Origin: an uncultured Pseudomonadota bacterium
Lineage (GTDB): Bacteria; Pseudomonadota; Alphaproteobacteria; UBA9219
Reading direction: 5' to 3'
Assembly (NCBI GenBank): GCA_903919315.1
Contig: CAIXHP010000020.1
Location: 1 to 64,000 of the forward strand
DNA length: 64,000 bases
In this document: one piece after another, positions 20,161-28,896 of the stretch
How the letters are laid out: each line of letters opens with the position of its first letter
Numbering within the stretch: the stretch's first letter is position 1
Notes under the pieces: generated by a model
Seen by the model: the letters and a program-made list of their open reading frames with translations, nothing else
The model's database searches: none
What the model was told of the DNA's origin: nothing
Program-made: the position numbers and the translations under genes

Positions 20161-21179
20161 TGCCTCAGCAATCCGATATTCTGATCTACCAGACCGAAGA
20201 CGGCCAAACCCGGATTCAAACCGTGTTGCAGGATCAAAGCGTTTGGTTAAGCCAAGCGCAGATGGCCGAGCTTTTTCAGAAAGATGTTCGCACGATCAAC
20301 GAGCATATTCAGAATATCCTTGCCGAGGGGGAATTGCAGCCTGAAGCAACTATCCGGAATTTCCGGATAGTTCAAACTGAGGGAAAGCGCGAGGTTGCCC
20401 GCGATATTAACTATTACAGTTTGGATGCCATCATAGCCGTGGGCTATCGCGTTAAATCCCATCGCGGCACGCAGTTCCGGCAATGGGCCACGGCGCGGTT
20501 GAAAGAATATTTGATTAAGGGCTTCGCGCTGGACGATGTGCGGCTGGAGCGCGGCACCGACGACGATTATTTTGACGATTTGGTTGAACGGGTTCGGGCC
20601 ATACGGGTTTCCGAGCGCCGCTTTTATCAGAAAATCACCGACATTTACGCCACAAGCTTGGATTATGACGTAAACCATTCGTTGACCCATGACTTTTTTG
20701 CGACGGTGCAAAACAAGTTTCATTACGCCATTCACGGCATGACGGCGGCGGAGGTCATCAACCGCCGCGCCGATGCTACCAAACCCTTCATGGGGCTAAC
20801 CAGTTTCAAGGGCGCAAGCGTAAAGCGCGGCGACGTGGCGGTGGCCAAGAACTATCTGACCGAAGATGAACTGGCGTCCATGAACCGGATCGTTGACCAG
20901 TATCTGTCCTTTGCCGAAGAGCAAGCTTCCCGCCGCCGTCCCATGATGATGAAGGACTGGATCGAAAAGCTGCATGGTTTTCTGACCCTGAATGACCGCG
21001 ACATTTTGCAGCACAAGGGCAAAGTGTCCGCCGGTGCCGCCGAGCAAAAGGCGTTTGGCGAGTTTGAGAAATACCGGAAAATTCAGGATGCCGCGCTGGT
21101 CAGCGATTTTGACAAAGCGGTGCAGAAACTGCCTAAGCCCGCCAAGCGCGTTAACAAACCGGCCAAGAAAGACGAATGA
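20160..21179 (+). CDS. RhuM family protein
   Basis: The 339-residue protein matches the RhuM family, named from a Salmonella pathogenicity-island gene of unknown activity and common in defence and restriction loci. Family hallmarks include VWLSQAQMAELFQKDVRTINEHIQNI, which looks like a DNA-binding HTH, then NYYSLDAIIAVGYRVKSHRGTQFRQWAT. The C-terminal half is helical with a Lys-rich tail. It is coupled to mod (TAATG) and to res (ATGA), so it is made together with the restriction enzyme and may regulate or modulate it. That role is inference. Confidence 0.93.
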   Translation: MPQQSDILIYQTEDGQTRIQTVLQDQSVWLSQAQMAELFQKDVRTINEHIQNILAEGELQPEATIRNFRIVQTEGKREVARDINYYSLDAIIAVGYRVKSHRGTQFRQWATARLKEYLIKGFALDDVRLERGTDDDYFDDLVERVRAIRVSERRFYQKITDIYATSLDYDVNHSLTHDFFATVQNKFHYAIHGMTAAEVINRRADATKPFMGLTSFKGASVKRGDVAVAKNYLTEDELASMNRIVDQYLSFAEEQASRRRPMMMKDWIEKLHGFLTLNDRDILQHKGKVSAGAAEQKAFGEFEKYRKIQDAALVSDFDKAVQKLPKPAKRVNKPAKKDE

Positions 21180-23809
21180 TGCAGCTTAAAACCTATCAGA
21201 CGCAAACGCTGGACAGTCTGAAAGACTACCTGACCGAGGCCCGCTTTGCCGGAGCGAAGGCGGCCTATGACGCGCATGACAAGCCGGGGGTGGCGAAGCG
21301 ACGCGATTATGTGCCATTGCCTGCGCCGTTGGACAATGTCCCCTATGTCTGTTTACGCCTGCCCACCGGCGGCGGCAAAACCCTGTTGGCGGCGCATACG
21401 GTGCGGATTGCTGCGGAAACTTATCTGGAACGCGATTATCCCGTGGCGTTGTGGTTGGTGCCAAGCAACACGATCCGAACGCAGACGCTTGAGACTCTTA
21501 AAACGCCCGGCCATGCCAACTATGAAGCCTTGCGGGCGGCGTTTGACGGCAATTTCATCGTTCTGGATATTGCCGACTTCACACAACTTCGCGCCCATGA
21601 TTTAGCCAGCAAGGCCGTGATCCTTGTCGGCACGGTGCAGACGATCAAGACCGAAGAGGCCAACACGGATTCCCGCAAGGTCTATGCCCATAACGAATAC
21701 CTTGAATCCCTATTCAGCAAAGTACCGGCTGGCGTTGCCGGTCTGGATACGATCAAAGACGGCGCGGACAAAGGGAAAATCCGCTTTTCCTTCGTCAACC
21801 TGCTGCGCCTGCATAGGCCGCTGGTGCTGGTGGACGAAGCCCACAACAACGCTACCCGTTTAGGCTTTGAAGTCTTTGAGCGCGTTAATGCCTCCTGTGT
21901 GGTGGAATTTACCGCCACGCCCGCCGCCAACAGCAATATCCTTCACAGCGTTTCGGCTATGGCGCTGAAAGCCGAAGAGATGGTCAAGCTTCCCATCGTA
22001 CTGACCGAACACCCAACATGGGCCGAAGCGGTGCGGGACAGTATCATCCGGCGGCAACAGCTTGAAACGCACTGTCGCGACGAAGCCCAATATATCCGGC
22101 CCATCGTTCTGTTTCAGGCAGAAAGCCAAGGTCGCGATACGACGTGGCAAATCCTGAAAAATCACTTGGTCACAAACGAAAACATTCCTGAAAACAAAAT
22201 TGCCGTAGTCACAGGCGATCAAAGGGAGTTGGACGGGATCAATCTGTTTGATCCGGCTTGCCCAATCGATTTTGTCATTACGGTGCAGGCATTGAAGGAA
22301 GGGTGGGACTGTTCCTTCGCCTATGTGTTCTGTTCCGTTGCCAACATCAATTCCGCCAAGGACGTTGAACAGCTTTTGGGCCGCGTGTTGCGGATGCCTT
22401 ATGCCAAGCGGCGCAGGCATGAAGATTTGAACAGGGCTTATGCCTTTGTGGCGTCTGACACTTGGCCCAATGCGGTCAAGCTGCTGAGTGACCGCATGGT
22501 GCAGAATATGGGCTTTGAGGAAGATGAACTGGATGAAAGCCTTGAAACCCGCCAGCCGCGATTGAACCTTGCCGAACAAGCGGCAGAGGCGTTTTGCCAG
22601 CCTGATCCGTTGGTCTTGTATTTGCGCGAAAACGCCGACTTGGGCGATTTATCCGATATGGATAAGCAAGGTTTGGTGATTGAAAAAGCGGAAAGAGGGG
22701 GCTTGGTTGCCACTATTACCGGCTTGGTCAGCCGCGACACGGTTGAAAAGTTGGTGGCGAACGTGACGCCTGAAACCAAAGCCGAAGCGAAAATCAATTT
22801 GCAGTTGCATCAAGCGACGATGCACCGCGCCATCGCCCCGGCTAATTGTGGCGAGAGCTTTGTTGTGCCGCAACTGTGTCTGCGGATTGATGGCGAATTG
22901 GAACTGCCGGACGAAAACGTTTTCCTTTATGCCGGAGGCTGGAAACTCACCGGCCAGGCGCAACTGACCGAAACGGAATTTTCGTTGCAGTCGGACGGCA
23001 AAACGTTTGCGATTGATATTCTGGAAGGCCATATCCGGCATTCCTTCGTCGCGCCCGCCGAACAGTTGAACCTTGACTTGGTGGATACGGGCTGGTCGGT
23101 CAACGCCTTAGCTCAATGGCTTGATAAGCGGTTGCGGCAGCCTGATATTTCTCAGCCACAGCTGTTGGAATTTGCCCGCAGTACGGTTGCTTGGCTAGAA
23201 GTCCAGCGCCACATTCCGCTGACCGCTCTGTCACGCGGACGCTTTCTTTTGCAAAAGGTTATGGACGGTAAAATCAGGCAGTTGCGTGGACAGGCCAAGC
23301 AACGTGGTTATCAGTCGCTTCTGTTTGGGCCTATGGCTGCGGCGGAAGTCTCTTTTGACGAAAGCTTTGCCTTTGCGCCGAACAGCTATTTCCCGCAACG
23401 GCTCTATCGCGGATCATTCAGCCCTCAGAAGCATTTCTATCCCGTCGTGGGCGATATGAACGGGGAAGAGGTGGAATGCGCCAAGGCGCTGGAAATGATA
23501 GCGGGGCGGCTAAAATACTGGGTGCGTAACCTTGAACGTGATCCGCTGGCCTTCCGTCTGCCAACGTCCACCGACTATTTTTACCCCGACTTTGTCGCCA
23601 TGCTGACCGATGGCCGGATTCTAGTTGTTGAATACAAAGGCGCGTTTCTGGACAACGCGGACACAGACGAAAAAGAGAATGTCGGCCAGCTTTGGGAAAA
23701 ACTTAGCGGCGGGAAGGGGCTGTTCCTTATGGCTTGGAAGAAAGACGGCCAAGGGCGGAATGTTCATCAACAGGTGCAGGCGAAGGTGGGGGCGGGCAGC
23801 AACGCGTAG
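21176..23809 (+). CDS. res: Type III restriction enzyme, Res subunit
   Basis: Res is the ATP-dependent translocase/nuclease partner of Mod. The 877 residues carry the SF2 motif I LPTGGGKT (62-69), VDEAH (219-223), motif III FTATP and later motifs including LLGRVLRMP. A PD-(D/E)XK-type nuclease site is visible near the C-terminus as FYPDF (about 802) followed by VVEYKG (about 817). All key residues appear intact, so the system may be active. It starts four bases inside rhuM. No gene follows before the tRNA. Confidence 0.95.
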   Translation: MMQLKTYQTQTLDSLKDYLTEARFAGAKAAYDAHDKPGVAKRRDYVPLPAPLDNVPYVCLRLPTGGGKTLLAAHTVRIAAETYLERDYPVALWLVPSNTIRTQTLETLKTPGHANYEALRAAFDGNFIVLDIADFTQLRAHDLASKAVILVGTVQTIKTEEANTDSRKVYAHNEYLESLFSKVPAGVAGLDTIKDGADKGKIRFSFVNLLRLHRPLVLVDEAHNNATRLGFEVFERVNASCVVEFTATPAANSNILHSVSAMALKAEEMVKLPIVLTEHPTWAEAVRDSIIRRQQLETHCRDEAQYIRPIVLFQAESQGRDTTWQILKNHLVTNENIPENKIAVVTGDQRELDGINLFDPACPIDFVITVQALKEGWDCSFAYVFCSVANINSAKDVEQLLGRVLRMPYAKRRRHEDLNRAYAFVASDTWPNAVKLLSDRMVQNMGFEEDELDESLETRQPRLNLAEQAAEAFCQPDPLVLYLRENADLGDLSDMDKQGLVIEKAERGGLVATITGLVSRDTVEKLVANVTPETKAEAKINLQLHQATMHRAIAPANCGESFVVPQLCLRIDGELELPDENVFLYAGGWKLTGQAQLTETEFSLQSDGKTFAIDILEGHIRHSFVAPAEQLNLDLVDTGWSVNALAQWLDKRLRQPDISQPQLLEFARSTVAWLEVQRHIPLTALSRGRFLLQKVMDGKIRQLRGQAKQRGYQSLLFGPMAAAEVSFDESFAFAPNSYFPQRLYRGSFSPQKHFYPVVGDMNGEEVECAKALEMIAGRLKYWVRNLERDPLAFRLPTSTDYFYPDFVAMLTDGRILVVEYKGAFLDNADTDEKENVGQLWEKLSGGKGLFLMAWKKDGQGRNVHQQVQAKVGAGSNA

Positions 23810-24012
23810 CCTTAGAGCCGCACATGGTGCGGTGCTGTGATGTCGAAGTCGTGCTGGGTGGCCCGCTGTATAAGGAAGTGCGGCACTAGGGCTTCAAGCC
23901 ATAGGAACCTCTGATAAATCATAACATCCAGTTCGCGATGTTGCGCCGACTTGTGCCTCTCTGTGCGCCCGTGTTTCACACCGCTTATTCCCCAAAACTT
24001 ACCCAGAAAATG
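23810..24012. other. Island right-end non-coding region
   Basis: I see no gene between res and the tRNA terminator. The only structure noted is the arm-type repeat near 23986-24009. Confidence 0.6.
23986..24009. promoter_or_regulatory. Putative integrase arm-type site, right
   Basis: TATTCCCCAAAACTTACCCA here matches TATTACCCAAAACTTACCCA at 12367 with a single difference. The location about 30 bases inside the right att site fits integrase arm binding. Confidence 0.5.
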
Positions 24013-24034
24013 AAAAAGCCGCCCTGCGGCGGCT
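24013..24034 (-). terminator. Intrinsic terminator of tRNA-Glu
   Basis: On the minus strand AGCCGCC and GGCGGCT form a 7-bp stem with a 4-base loop, followed by five T residues. It lies just downstream of the tRNA 3' end but inside the element, so the element appears to supply the terminator for the host tRNA. Confidence 0.85.
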
Positions 24035-24039
24035 GTAAC

Positions 24040-24096
24040 ACATTGATTTGATTGGCGTCCCCTACGGGATTCGAACCCGTGTTACTACCGTGAAAG
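24040..24096. repeat. Right attachment site within tRNA-Glu
   Basis: This copy of the 57-bp direct repeat covers the tRNA 3' half from the anticodon loop through CCA plus 13 downstream bases. Integration here keeps the tRNA intact. Confidence 0.92.
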
Positions 24097-24128
24097 GGTA
24101 ATGTCCTAGGCCTCTAGACGAAGGGGAC
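24053..24128 (-). tRNA. tRNA-Glu (TTC)
   Basis: The reverse strand folds as a full cloverleaf: acceptor GTCCCCT/AGGGGAC with discriminator G and encoded CCA, anticodon loop CTTTCAC with TTC at positions 34-36, and T-arm ACGGGTTCGAATCCCGT. It serves as the integration target of the neighbouring element and is a substrate type for MnmA. Confidence 0.97.
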
Positions 24129-24522
24129 TGAGGCGCGCTTTTTGGGCGTGGGGGAGAGTTAGACGAGACGGGCGGCGAAATCAACCGGAAATCGTGGGGC
24201 GGGCGGATTATATGTGGGTTTGGGGCGATTTTCTTGTCCGGCTTGGGCTTTGGGGCGGCGGGATTGGTAAAAATCCGCTGTTTCTGGGATTAAGCGTCTG
24301 TCCGGAGACTTGTCGTTTGTTCACAACAAGTTATTAAAGGAATGGTCATCCCCGCGAAGGCGGATCCATCTCCCGGTGATAGGGTAGAGTACAATTTTTC
24401 CAGACCGGCGCTTTTCGTACTACAGGTGATGGATCCCCGCCTCGCGGGCATGACCACTTATTATATAAACCGTCGCATCTCACCATTCCCCAACAAGCCT
24501 CGCCCCTCTATAATCCCACCCC
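24129..24522. other. Gene-free stretch right of tRNA-Glu
   Basis: It holds the presumed tRNA promoter region and the palindromic-ended repeat copy B. The 93-residue tracked ORF at 24342 is read through that repeat and is not supported. Confidence 0.65.
24345..24454 (-). repeat. Palindromic-ended repeat, copy B (110 bp)
   Basis: Its reverse complement matches 11918-12030 over the full length, including the core AGTACGAAAAGCGCCGG, with small differences in the terminal arms. The opposite orientation of the two copies puts them as an inverted pair around the island. Confidence 0.85.
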
Positions 24523-25254
24523 ATGCCCACCCTACGACAAATCAAAACCCCCTTCGGCACTATCCGCATCACGCGCTCGGCGGATGGGGGGATGGCTTAT
24601 TATCAGAATGGGTGTTTTCATAGTCAGGCGAACAAGAATGGCGTGAGCGTTTGCGCTTATATTCATGTGATTTATGAGCTGGTGTTGCAGTCTTTGGCGC
24701 GGGATGTGTTGATCATCGGGTGCGCGGGGGGGACTCTGGCGACGATGTTGCGGCGCATGAAGTGCAAGGTCACGGTGGTCGACATCAACGAAGCGGCGTT
24801 CACGATAGCCCGCGACTATTTCCAATTGCCAAAGGATGTCCACTGCGTCACGCAGGACGGGATCGTCTATTTGCGCACGGCGCAAAAAAAGTATGACGCG
24901 GTCGTGATCGACGTGTTCGATTCCGACAACACCGTGCCGCCCGACTTTACGACCACAGCGCTTTTCCAATCGATCCGGCAGGTTTTGTCGCCTGAAGGCA
25001 TCATGGTAATGAATTTCATCACCAAAGACGATGACGACAAACGCGCCGAAGCCGTCGCGGGCGAAGCTCTGTCCGCCGGAATGCCGATCCGCCTGTTCGA
25101 CTGGCCGGGCGAAACAGATCGCAACACGCTCATTCTCGGCGGCGGCCCCGCCACCCTCCAAATCCCCTCAGGCCGCGAGCCGGAGGACGTGGAAAACGAC
25201 ATGAAGGGGCTTGTTTGCCGGAGCCTGTCCGATCACTCCAACGGCGCGGTCTGA
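24523..25254 (+). CDS. Spermidine synthase-like SAM-dependent transferase
   Basis: The 243-residue protein has a class I SAM/decarboxy-SAM fold: motif I VLIIGCAGGTLATML (about 62-76), the acidic VVDIN after strand 2, and YDAVVIDVFDSD after strand 4, as in the spermidine synthase superfamily. The N-terminal beta segment FGTIRITRS also fits. Several such paralogues are not true polyamine synthases, so the substrate is uncertain. It stands alone on the plus strand, and its 3' end overlaps the convergent THUMP methyltransferase by 22 bases. Confidence 0.8.
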   Translation: MPTLRQIKTPFGTIRITRSADGGMAYYQNGCFHSQANKNGVSVCAYIHVIYELVLQSLARDVLIIGCAGGTLATMLRRMKCKVTVVDINEAAFTIARDYFQLPKDVHCVTQDGIVYLRTAQKKYDAVVIDVFDSDNTVPPDFTTTALFQSIRQVLSPEGIMVMNFITKDDDDKRAEAVAGEALSAGMPIRLFDWPGETDRNTLILGGGPATLQIPSGREPEDVENDMKGLVCRSLSDHSNGAV

Positions 25255-26348
25255 TACAGCGTCACCCGCAAGCCCCCATGCTGAACCGGCGCAGTGGTGG
25301 GGAGGAACGCGAGTTCGGTGGCGTGCGCCAAGGTCGGGTCGGTGGTGATGATGGCGGCCCGCCAACCCTTGAAGCGCGTCTTGAGCGTCTGGCCGAGGGC
25401 GCGATAGAGCGCAAACAGCTTCTTCTTATCGCCGATGCGCGTGCCATAGGGCGGATTGACGATCACGAGGCCCGGAGCTTCACACGGGGCGACAGCATCG
25501 CTGATCGTGGCTTGTTGGAATGTCGTGAAGGCGGAAACGCCCGCACGCTCGGCGTTGGCGCGGCTCATGTCGATGGCGCCTGCGTCGCGGTCGCTGCCGT
25601 AAAAACGGGCGCTGGGCGTACGTGCGCTTTTAACCTCGCGCATGCGCTGCCATGCCTCTGCGTCAAAATTCGCAAAACGCTCGAACGCAAAATGGCGCGA
25701 ACGACCGGGATTGAGCCGCGCCGCGATTTCCGCCGCCTCAATGACAAACGTGCCGGAGCCACACATCGGATCAAACACCGGCTCGGTGCCGTCATAGCCG
25801 CATTGGCGTAGAAAGAGCGCCGCCATCGTCTCGCGCATCGGAGCCTTGTTGACGTTTTCCTTAAAACCGCGCTTGTGCAAAAGCTCGCCGGACGTGTCCA
25901 CGCTGATGGTGCAGAGGTCGTGGTCGAGTCGTGCCATGACGAGAATTTCAGCGTCAGACGCTTGGGGAGCGCCGAGAGTCTCGCGGATCGCGGTTTCGAT
26001 CCGCTCCGCCGCCGCGCCAGAATGATAAATGCGCGACTTGGCGCACGTCACTTCGACGCAAAACGGCTCGTCGGGGCGCAACACTTCAGCCCACGGCACG
26101 CGCCGCGCGCGGCTGTCCAGCTGCGCGAGGTGCAGCGCGCGAAACGAGTCGAGCCGCGCCAACACGCGCCCCGCGCCGCGAATCCACAAATTCGCGCGCC
26201 AGACTTCCGGCCACCCGCCCTTGACGATCACGCCGCCCGGCACGGTCTTGGGTTGTTTAAACCCCTTCGTGCGCACTTCCTCAGCCAGCACGGCTTCCAG
26301 CCCCGGCGCAGTCGCTAGAAAAATCTCAAAGTTTTTGTCTGTGGTCAT
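25233..26348 (-). CDS. THUMP-domain rRNA guanine-N2 methyltransferase (RlmL/YpsC-like)
   Basis: This family methylates guanine N2 in 23S rRNA. The N-terminal 150 residues form the THUMP RNA-binding region. A class I methyltransferase follows, with motif I FDPMCGSGTFVIEAAEIAA near residue 190, an acidic YGSDRDAGAI, and the catalytic NPPYGTR near 300. The 371-residue length corresponds to the single-domain RlmL/YpsC form rather than the E. coli RlmKL fusion. The exact target position is inferred from the family. Confidence 0.9.
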   Translation of the reverse strand: MTTDKNFEIFLATAPGLEAVLAEEVRTKGFKQPKTVPGGVIVKGGWPEVWRANLWIRGAGRVLARLDSFRALHLAQLDSRARRVPWAEVLRPDEPFCVEVTCAKSRIYHSGAAAERIETAIRETLGAPQASDAEILVMARLDHDLCTISVDTSGELLHKRGFKENVNKAPMRETMAALFLRQCGYDGTEPVFDPMCGSGTFVIEAAEIAARLNPGRSRHFAFERFANFDAEAWQRMREVKSARTPSARFYGSDRDAGAIDMSRANAERAGVSAFTTFQQATISDAVAPCEAPGLVIVNPPYGTRIGDKKKLFALYRALGQTLKTRFKGWRAAIITTDPTLAHATELAFLPTTAPVQHGGLRVTLYQTAPLE

Positions 26349-26375
26349 ATTCTCTATATAGCGTGAACAGACGGG

Positions 26376-27863
26376 TCACGGCGACCGCTTTTCCACGCGC
26401 TGGACATGCTGCACAGGGTCTGCCGGGCGATGGCATTCGATGCCTTTCGGAACATGACGGAGATTATTACGCGGAAACCAGCAAAATCCTCCCGCCTCAA
26501 GATGATGGTGCAAATAATGATCACTCTGCGCAGCTGACATCGAAGGGACTGGCGCAAAAACAGGGATAGATTGCACTGCGGGCTGCCTTGCTTCCGGTTC
26601 GTCCTGAGTTGCCGTTTGCGCCGGAGCGGGACGATCCCGTGCGGCTAGAATTTGCCGCACTTGATCGAGTCGCCGCGTCACCGCTGCGGACATTCGTTGG
26701 TACGGCGACGAGGCGCGAAGGGCTTGCAGGCCTCTGCCGATCCGTTCAAACACAGGCTCAGTCGCGAAACCTATGGCTCCAACGACCGCACCAAGCGCGA
26801 CAGGCCCCAACGTACCCGCCACCGTTGATGCCCAACCCGACATCGCAGGTAGGCTGGCCTGTGCCGACTCCCATGCCGCCGGAAACATGTGTTCGAGCCC
26901 GTGGGTCACAATGCCGCCACCTACCACAAAAATAGCCGCCGTGCCGATCACGGAAACCGCTGAAAGAACATGCGGCGCAGCGCGCAATATCGCCAGACCT
27001 ACGCGACGATTGGCTTCGGTAACGACGTCGCGAGTCGTGTTAATTGATCCCAACACCCGATCGCGCCGTTTTAAGTCCTTTGGATGGACGTGAAGTTCGC
27101 TTGTTGCGGGTTTAGCTTCAAGCCTCGGAGCCAAAAGCACTTGAAGCCCCAACCGCGCGGCCAAGGCGCGAGCCCGCTTTTCGCTTGTCGCCAACCGCAG
27201 TCCCAGATCATCCATTTTAACAATCGCGGCCACGCCACCATACACCAGCGCTGTCATAAAAATGCCTGTGCCGCTCAGCACGGCAGCCTGCCACACAACG
27301 GATTTTGTTGCGACGACGCCCAATGCCAATGCCGTAATTTCGGCGGACAGAACAGCATCCGTCCTGATGGCCTCACTGATACGCTCTTGTTCTGATGGTG
27401 GTTCTATCACTGCCAACTGCGATGCAGCGCCGTGGCCATCGACCGCCGAATTCTGCTGCTTGCGATGCCTTACGGCATGAATGACCTTTTCCACACCCTC
27501 TGTGCAAAGATACGCGCCCGCCACGGTTAGCGAAGGGATCAACAGCTGCGGCATCAACGCGTTCGCGGTGATCATCCCGACCGAGAGCCAAAGCTTGTTG
27601 CGCAACGAACCCTTAGCCACAGCCCAAACAACAGGAAGTTCGCGCTCAGGCTTCAAGCCGACCAAATTGGCCGAACCGACGGCGAGATCGTCCACCGATG
27701 CTCCTGTGGTCGTTACAGATGCCGCTGCCGCGTCTCTCGCCATGCTCACGGTCACTACCTTTGCGTTTGACGACGCGTTTCGCGCCATGAGGGCGAGATC
27801 GCGAACGTTGCCGAACAATCCCGAAAAGCCGCTAAGAACCGCGCCTAACCCGCCAACAGCCAT
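26376..27863 (-). CDS. DUF808 (YedI-like) membrane protein with long C-terminal tail
   Basis: DUF808 proteins are inner-membrane proteins of unknown function. The signatures ERELPVVWAVAKGSLRNK and YLCTEGVEKVIHAVR are clear in the first 140 residues, with several hydrophobic helices up to about residue 400. The product is 495 residues, much longer than E. coli YedI (about 300). The last 90 residues are low-complexity, with Pro/Gln repeats and HHHLEAGGFCWFPRNN, and may be unconserved. The ATG at 27863 has AAAGGA six bases upstream; the tracked start is TTG. Confidence 0.85.
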   Translation of the reverse strand: MAVGGLGAVLSGFSGLFGNVRDLALMARNASSNAKVVTVSMARDAAAASVTTTGASVDDLAVGSANLVGLKPERELPVVWAVAKGSLRNKLWLSVGMITANALMPQLLIPSLTVAGAYLCTEGVEKVIHAVRHRKQQNSAVDGHGAASQLAVIEPPSEQERISEAIRTDAVLSAEITALALGVVATKSVVWQAAVLSGTGIFMTALVYGGVAAIVKMDDLGLRLATSEKRARALAARLGLQVLLAPRLEAKPATSELHVHPKDLKRRDRVLGSINTTRDVVTEANRRVGLAILRAAPHVLSAVSVIGTAAIFVVGGGIVTHGLEHMFPAAWESAQASLPAMSGWASTVAGTLGPVALGAVVGAIGFATEPVFERIGRGLQALRASSPYQRMSAAVTRRLDQVRQILAARDRPAPAQTATQDEPEARQPAVQSIPVFAPVPSMSAAQSDHYLHHHLEAGGFCWFPRNNLRHVPKGIECHRPADPVQHVQRVEKRSP

Positions 27864-28020
27864 GATGTATCCTTTCAATATTGCTTAAAAAATCCCACGT
27901 CGTTTTAGCATAAATCCGGCGAAAGCATAAACGGATTTGGCGCACGCCAATAGAGTTAATTCATTGTCAATCAAGCAGTTAGAATTAACCAACCTCGCCT
28001 TATCGGAATATCTTCCTAAA

Positions 28021-28710
28021 TTATTCTATCTTTACACTGGCGATTAACTTGATGTTGCCAAAGGCTGACGACCATAACTTCACGACTGGGAGCCCTGCTG
28101 CTTCGGCAAGCTGTTTGAGATCGTTCGCTCGATACAAACACTGGTGCGAATAAATTTCACATTTCTTCGCGGCGGCGGGGGAGAGGCGCTCAAAGCGGCC
28201 CTCTACAGGCTTATCAGCATCAGGATAATCAACACCCAATTCCGTATCCAAACCGCCCACGGAAATAAAGAACTGCGCACAGGGAACGGCCCGATCTCTG
28301 AGCGTAACCAAAAGCTGCAGCGCGTCCGCATAGGGAAGAAAACTCAGCATGCGTTGCGAATAGACACAACAAACAGTTTGTGGCCAGTCATCAACCTTGA
28401 TCTCGCGAACATCGCGCCGCATAAAGCGGATGGCCTGTCGCCCAAGCGCGTTATTGAACTTCATGATCGCTTCGGCTTGATCCGTCAGATCGACCATCAG
28501 GACAGAAGCGCCAAGTTCAGCTATTCTCTTGCTCTGCGCACCCGATCCGCCCCCTATATCAATGACCTGAGATTCCGGCGCTAGCGTTCTGACGAAATCG
28601 AGACAACCCTGATCAAGCTCGTCGACACGTTGTTCAGAAATATTGACGCCATGCCGACCCGTAGTCGGAATCAGCGTGTCCCCATATTGATTGATCGGTT
28701 GCGACGACAT
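28021..28710 (-). CDS. Class I SAM-dependent methyltransferase, substrate unknown
   Basis: Motif I is VIDIGGGSGAQSKRIAELGASVLMVDLT (split here over about residues 50-77), and a Q-R-M-L-SFLP strand marks motif post-II. The fold resembles small-molecule methyltransferases of the UbiE type, but no specific subfamily is clear. The ATG at 28710 follows GAGG by six bases. The gene is isolated, with about 140-190 bases of non-coding sequence on each side. Confidence 0.8.
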   Translation of the reverse strand: MSSQPINQYGDTLIPTTGRHGVNISEQRVDELDQGCLDFVRTLAPESQVIDIGGGSGAQSKRIAELGASVLMVDLTDQAEAIMKFNNALGRQAIRFMRRDVREIKVDDWPQTVCCVYSQRMLSFLPYADALQLLVTLRDRAVPCAQFFISVGGLDTELGVDYPDADKPVEGRFERLSPAAAKKCEIYSHQCLYRANDLKQLAEAAGLPVVKLWSSAFGNIKLIASVKIE

Positions 28711-28896
28711 TCGACACCTCATGTAAAGCGCAGGCTTCGATGTTGTACCTCCGTCGAAAATCGCATTGAATCACGGCAATAGCAACCGCCGCTCCGGGCA
28801 TAGGGACATTGTCCGTCCGTGAGGCTTGCCCTTCTTGGTAAAATGGGGGATTTAGGGTAAACATTTTTCATCCATTCTTATTGCGAGTCCGCTCTC

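Larger units (their letters stand above)
12201..24096. mobile_element. Integrative element at tRNA-Glu (about 11.8 kb)
   Basis: A 57-bp direct repeat (55 of 57 identical) bounds the region, one copy inside an intact tRNA-Glu gene and one in a tRNA 3' fragment. Between them lie a tyrosine integrase next to the left end, an AlpA-like HTH gene, a primase-like replication protein, small element-type hypothetical genes and a mod-rhuM-res cassette. I see no capsid, tail, relaxase or conjugation genes. The content fits a phage-satellite-like or other non-conjugative integrative element with a defence cargo; the class is an inference. Confidence 0.9.

Noticed and set aside
24342-24623. 93-residue ORF right of the tRNA
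   Set aside because: It covers repeat copy B and overlaps the start of the real spermidine-synthase-like gene in another frame.
27954-27990. GTTAATTC/GAATTAAC inverted pair upstream of the DUF808 gene
   Set aside because: Recalls CtrA-type half sites, but spacing does not match TTAA-N7-TTAA, so I do not call it.
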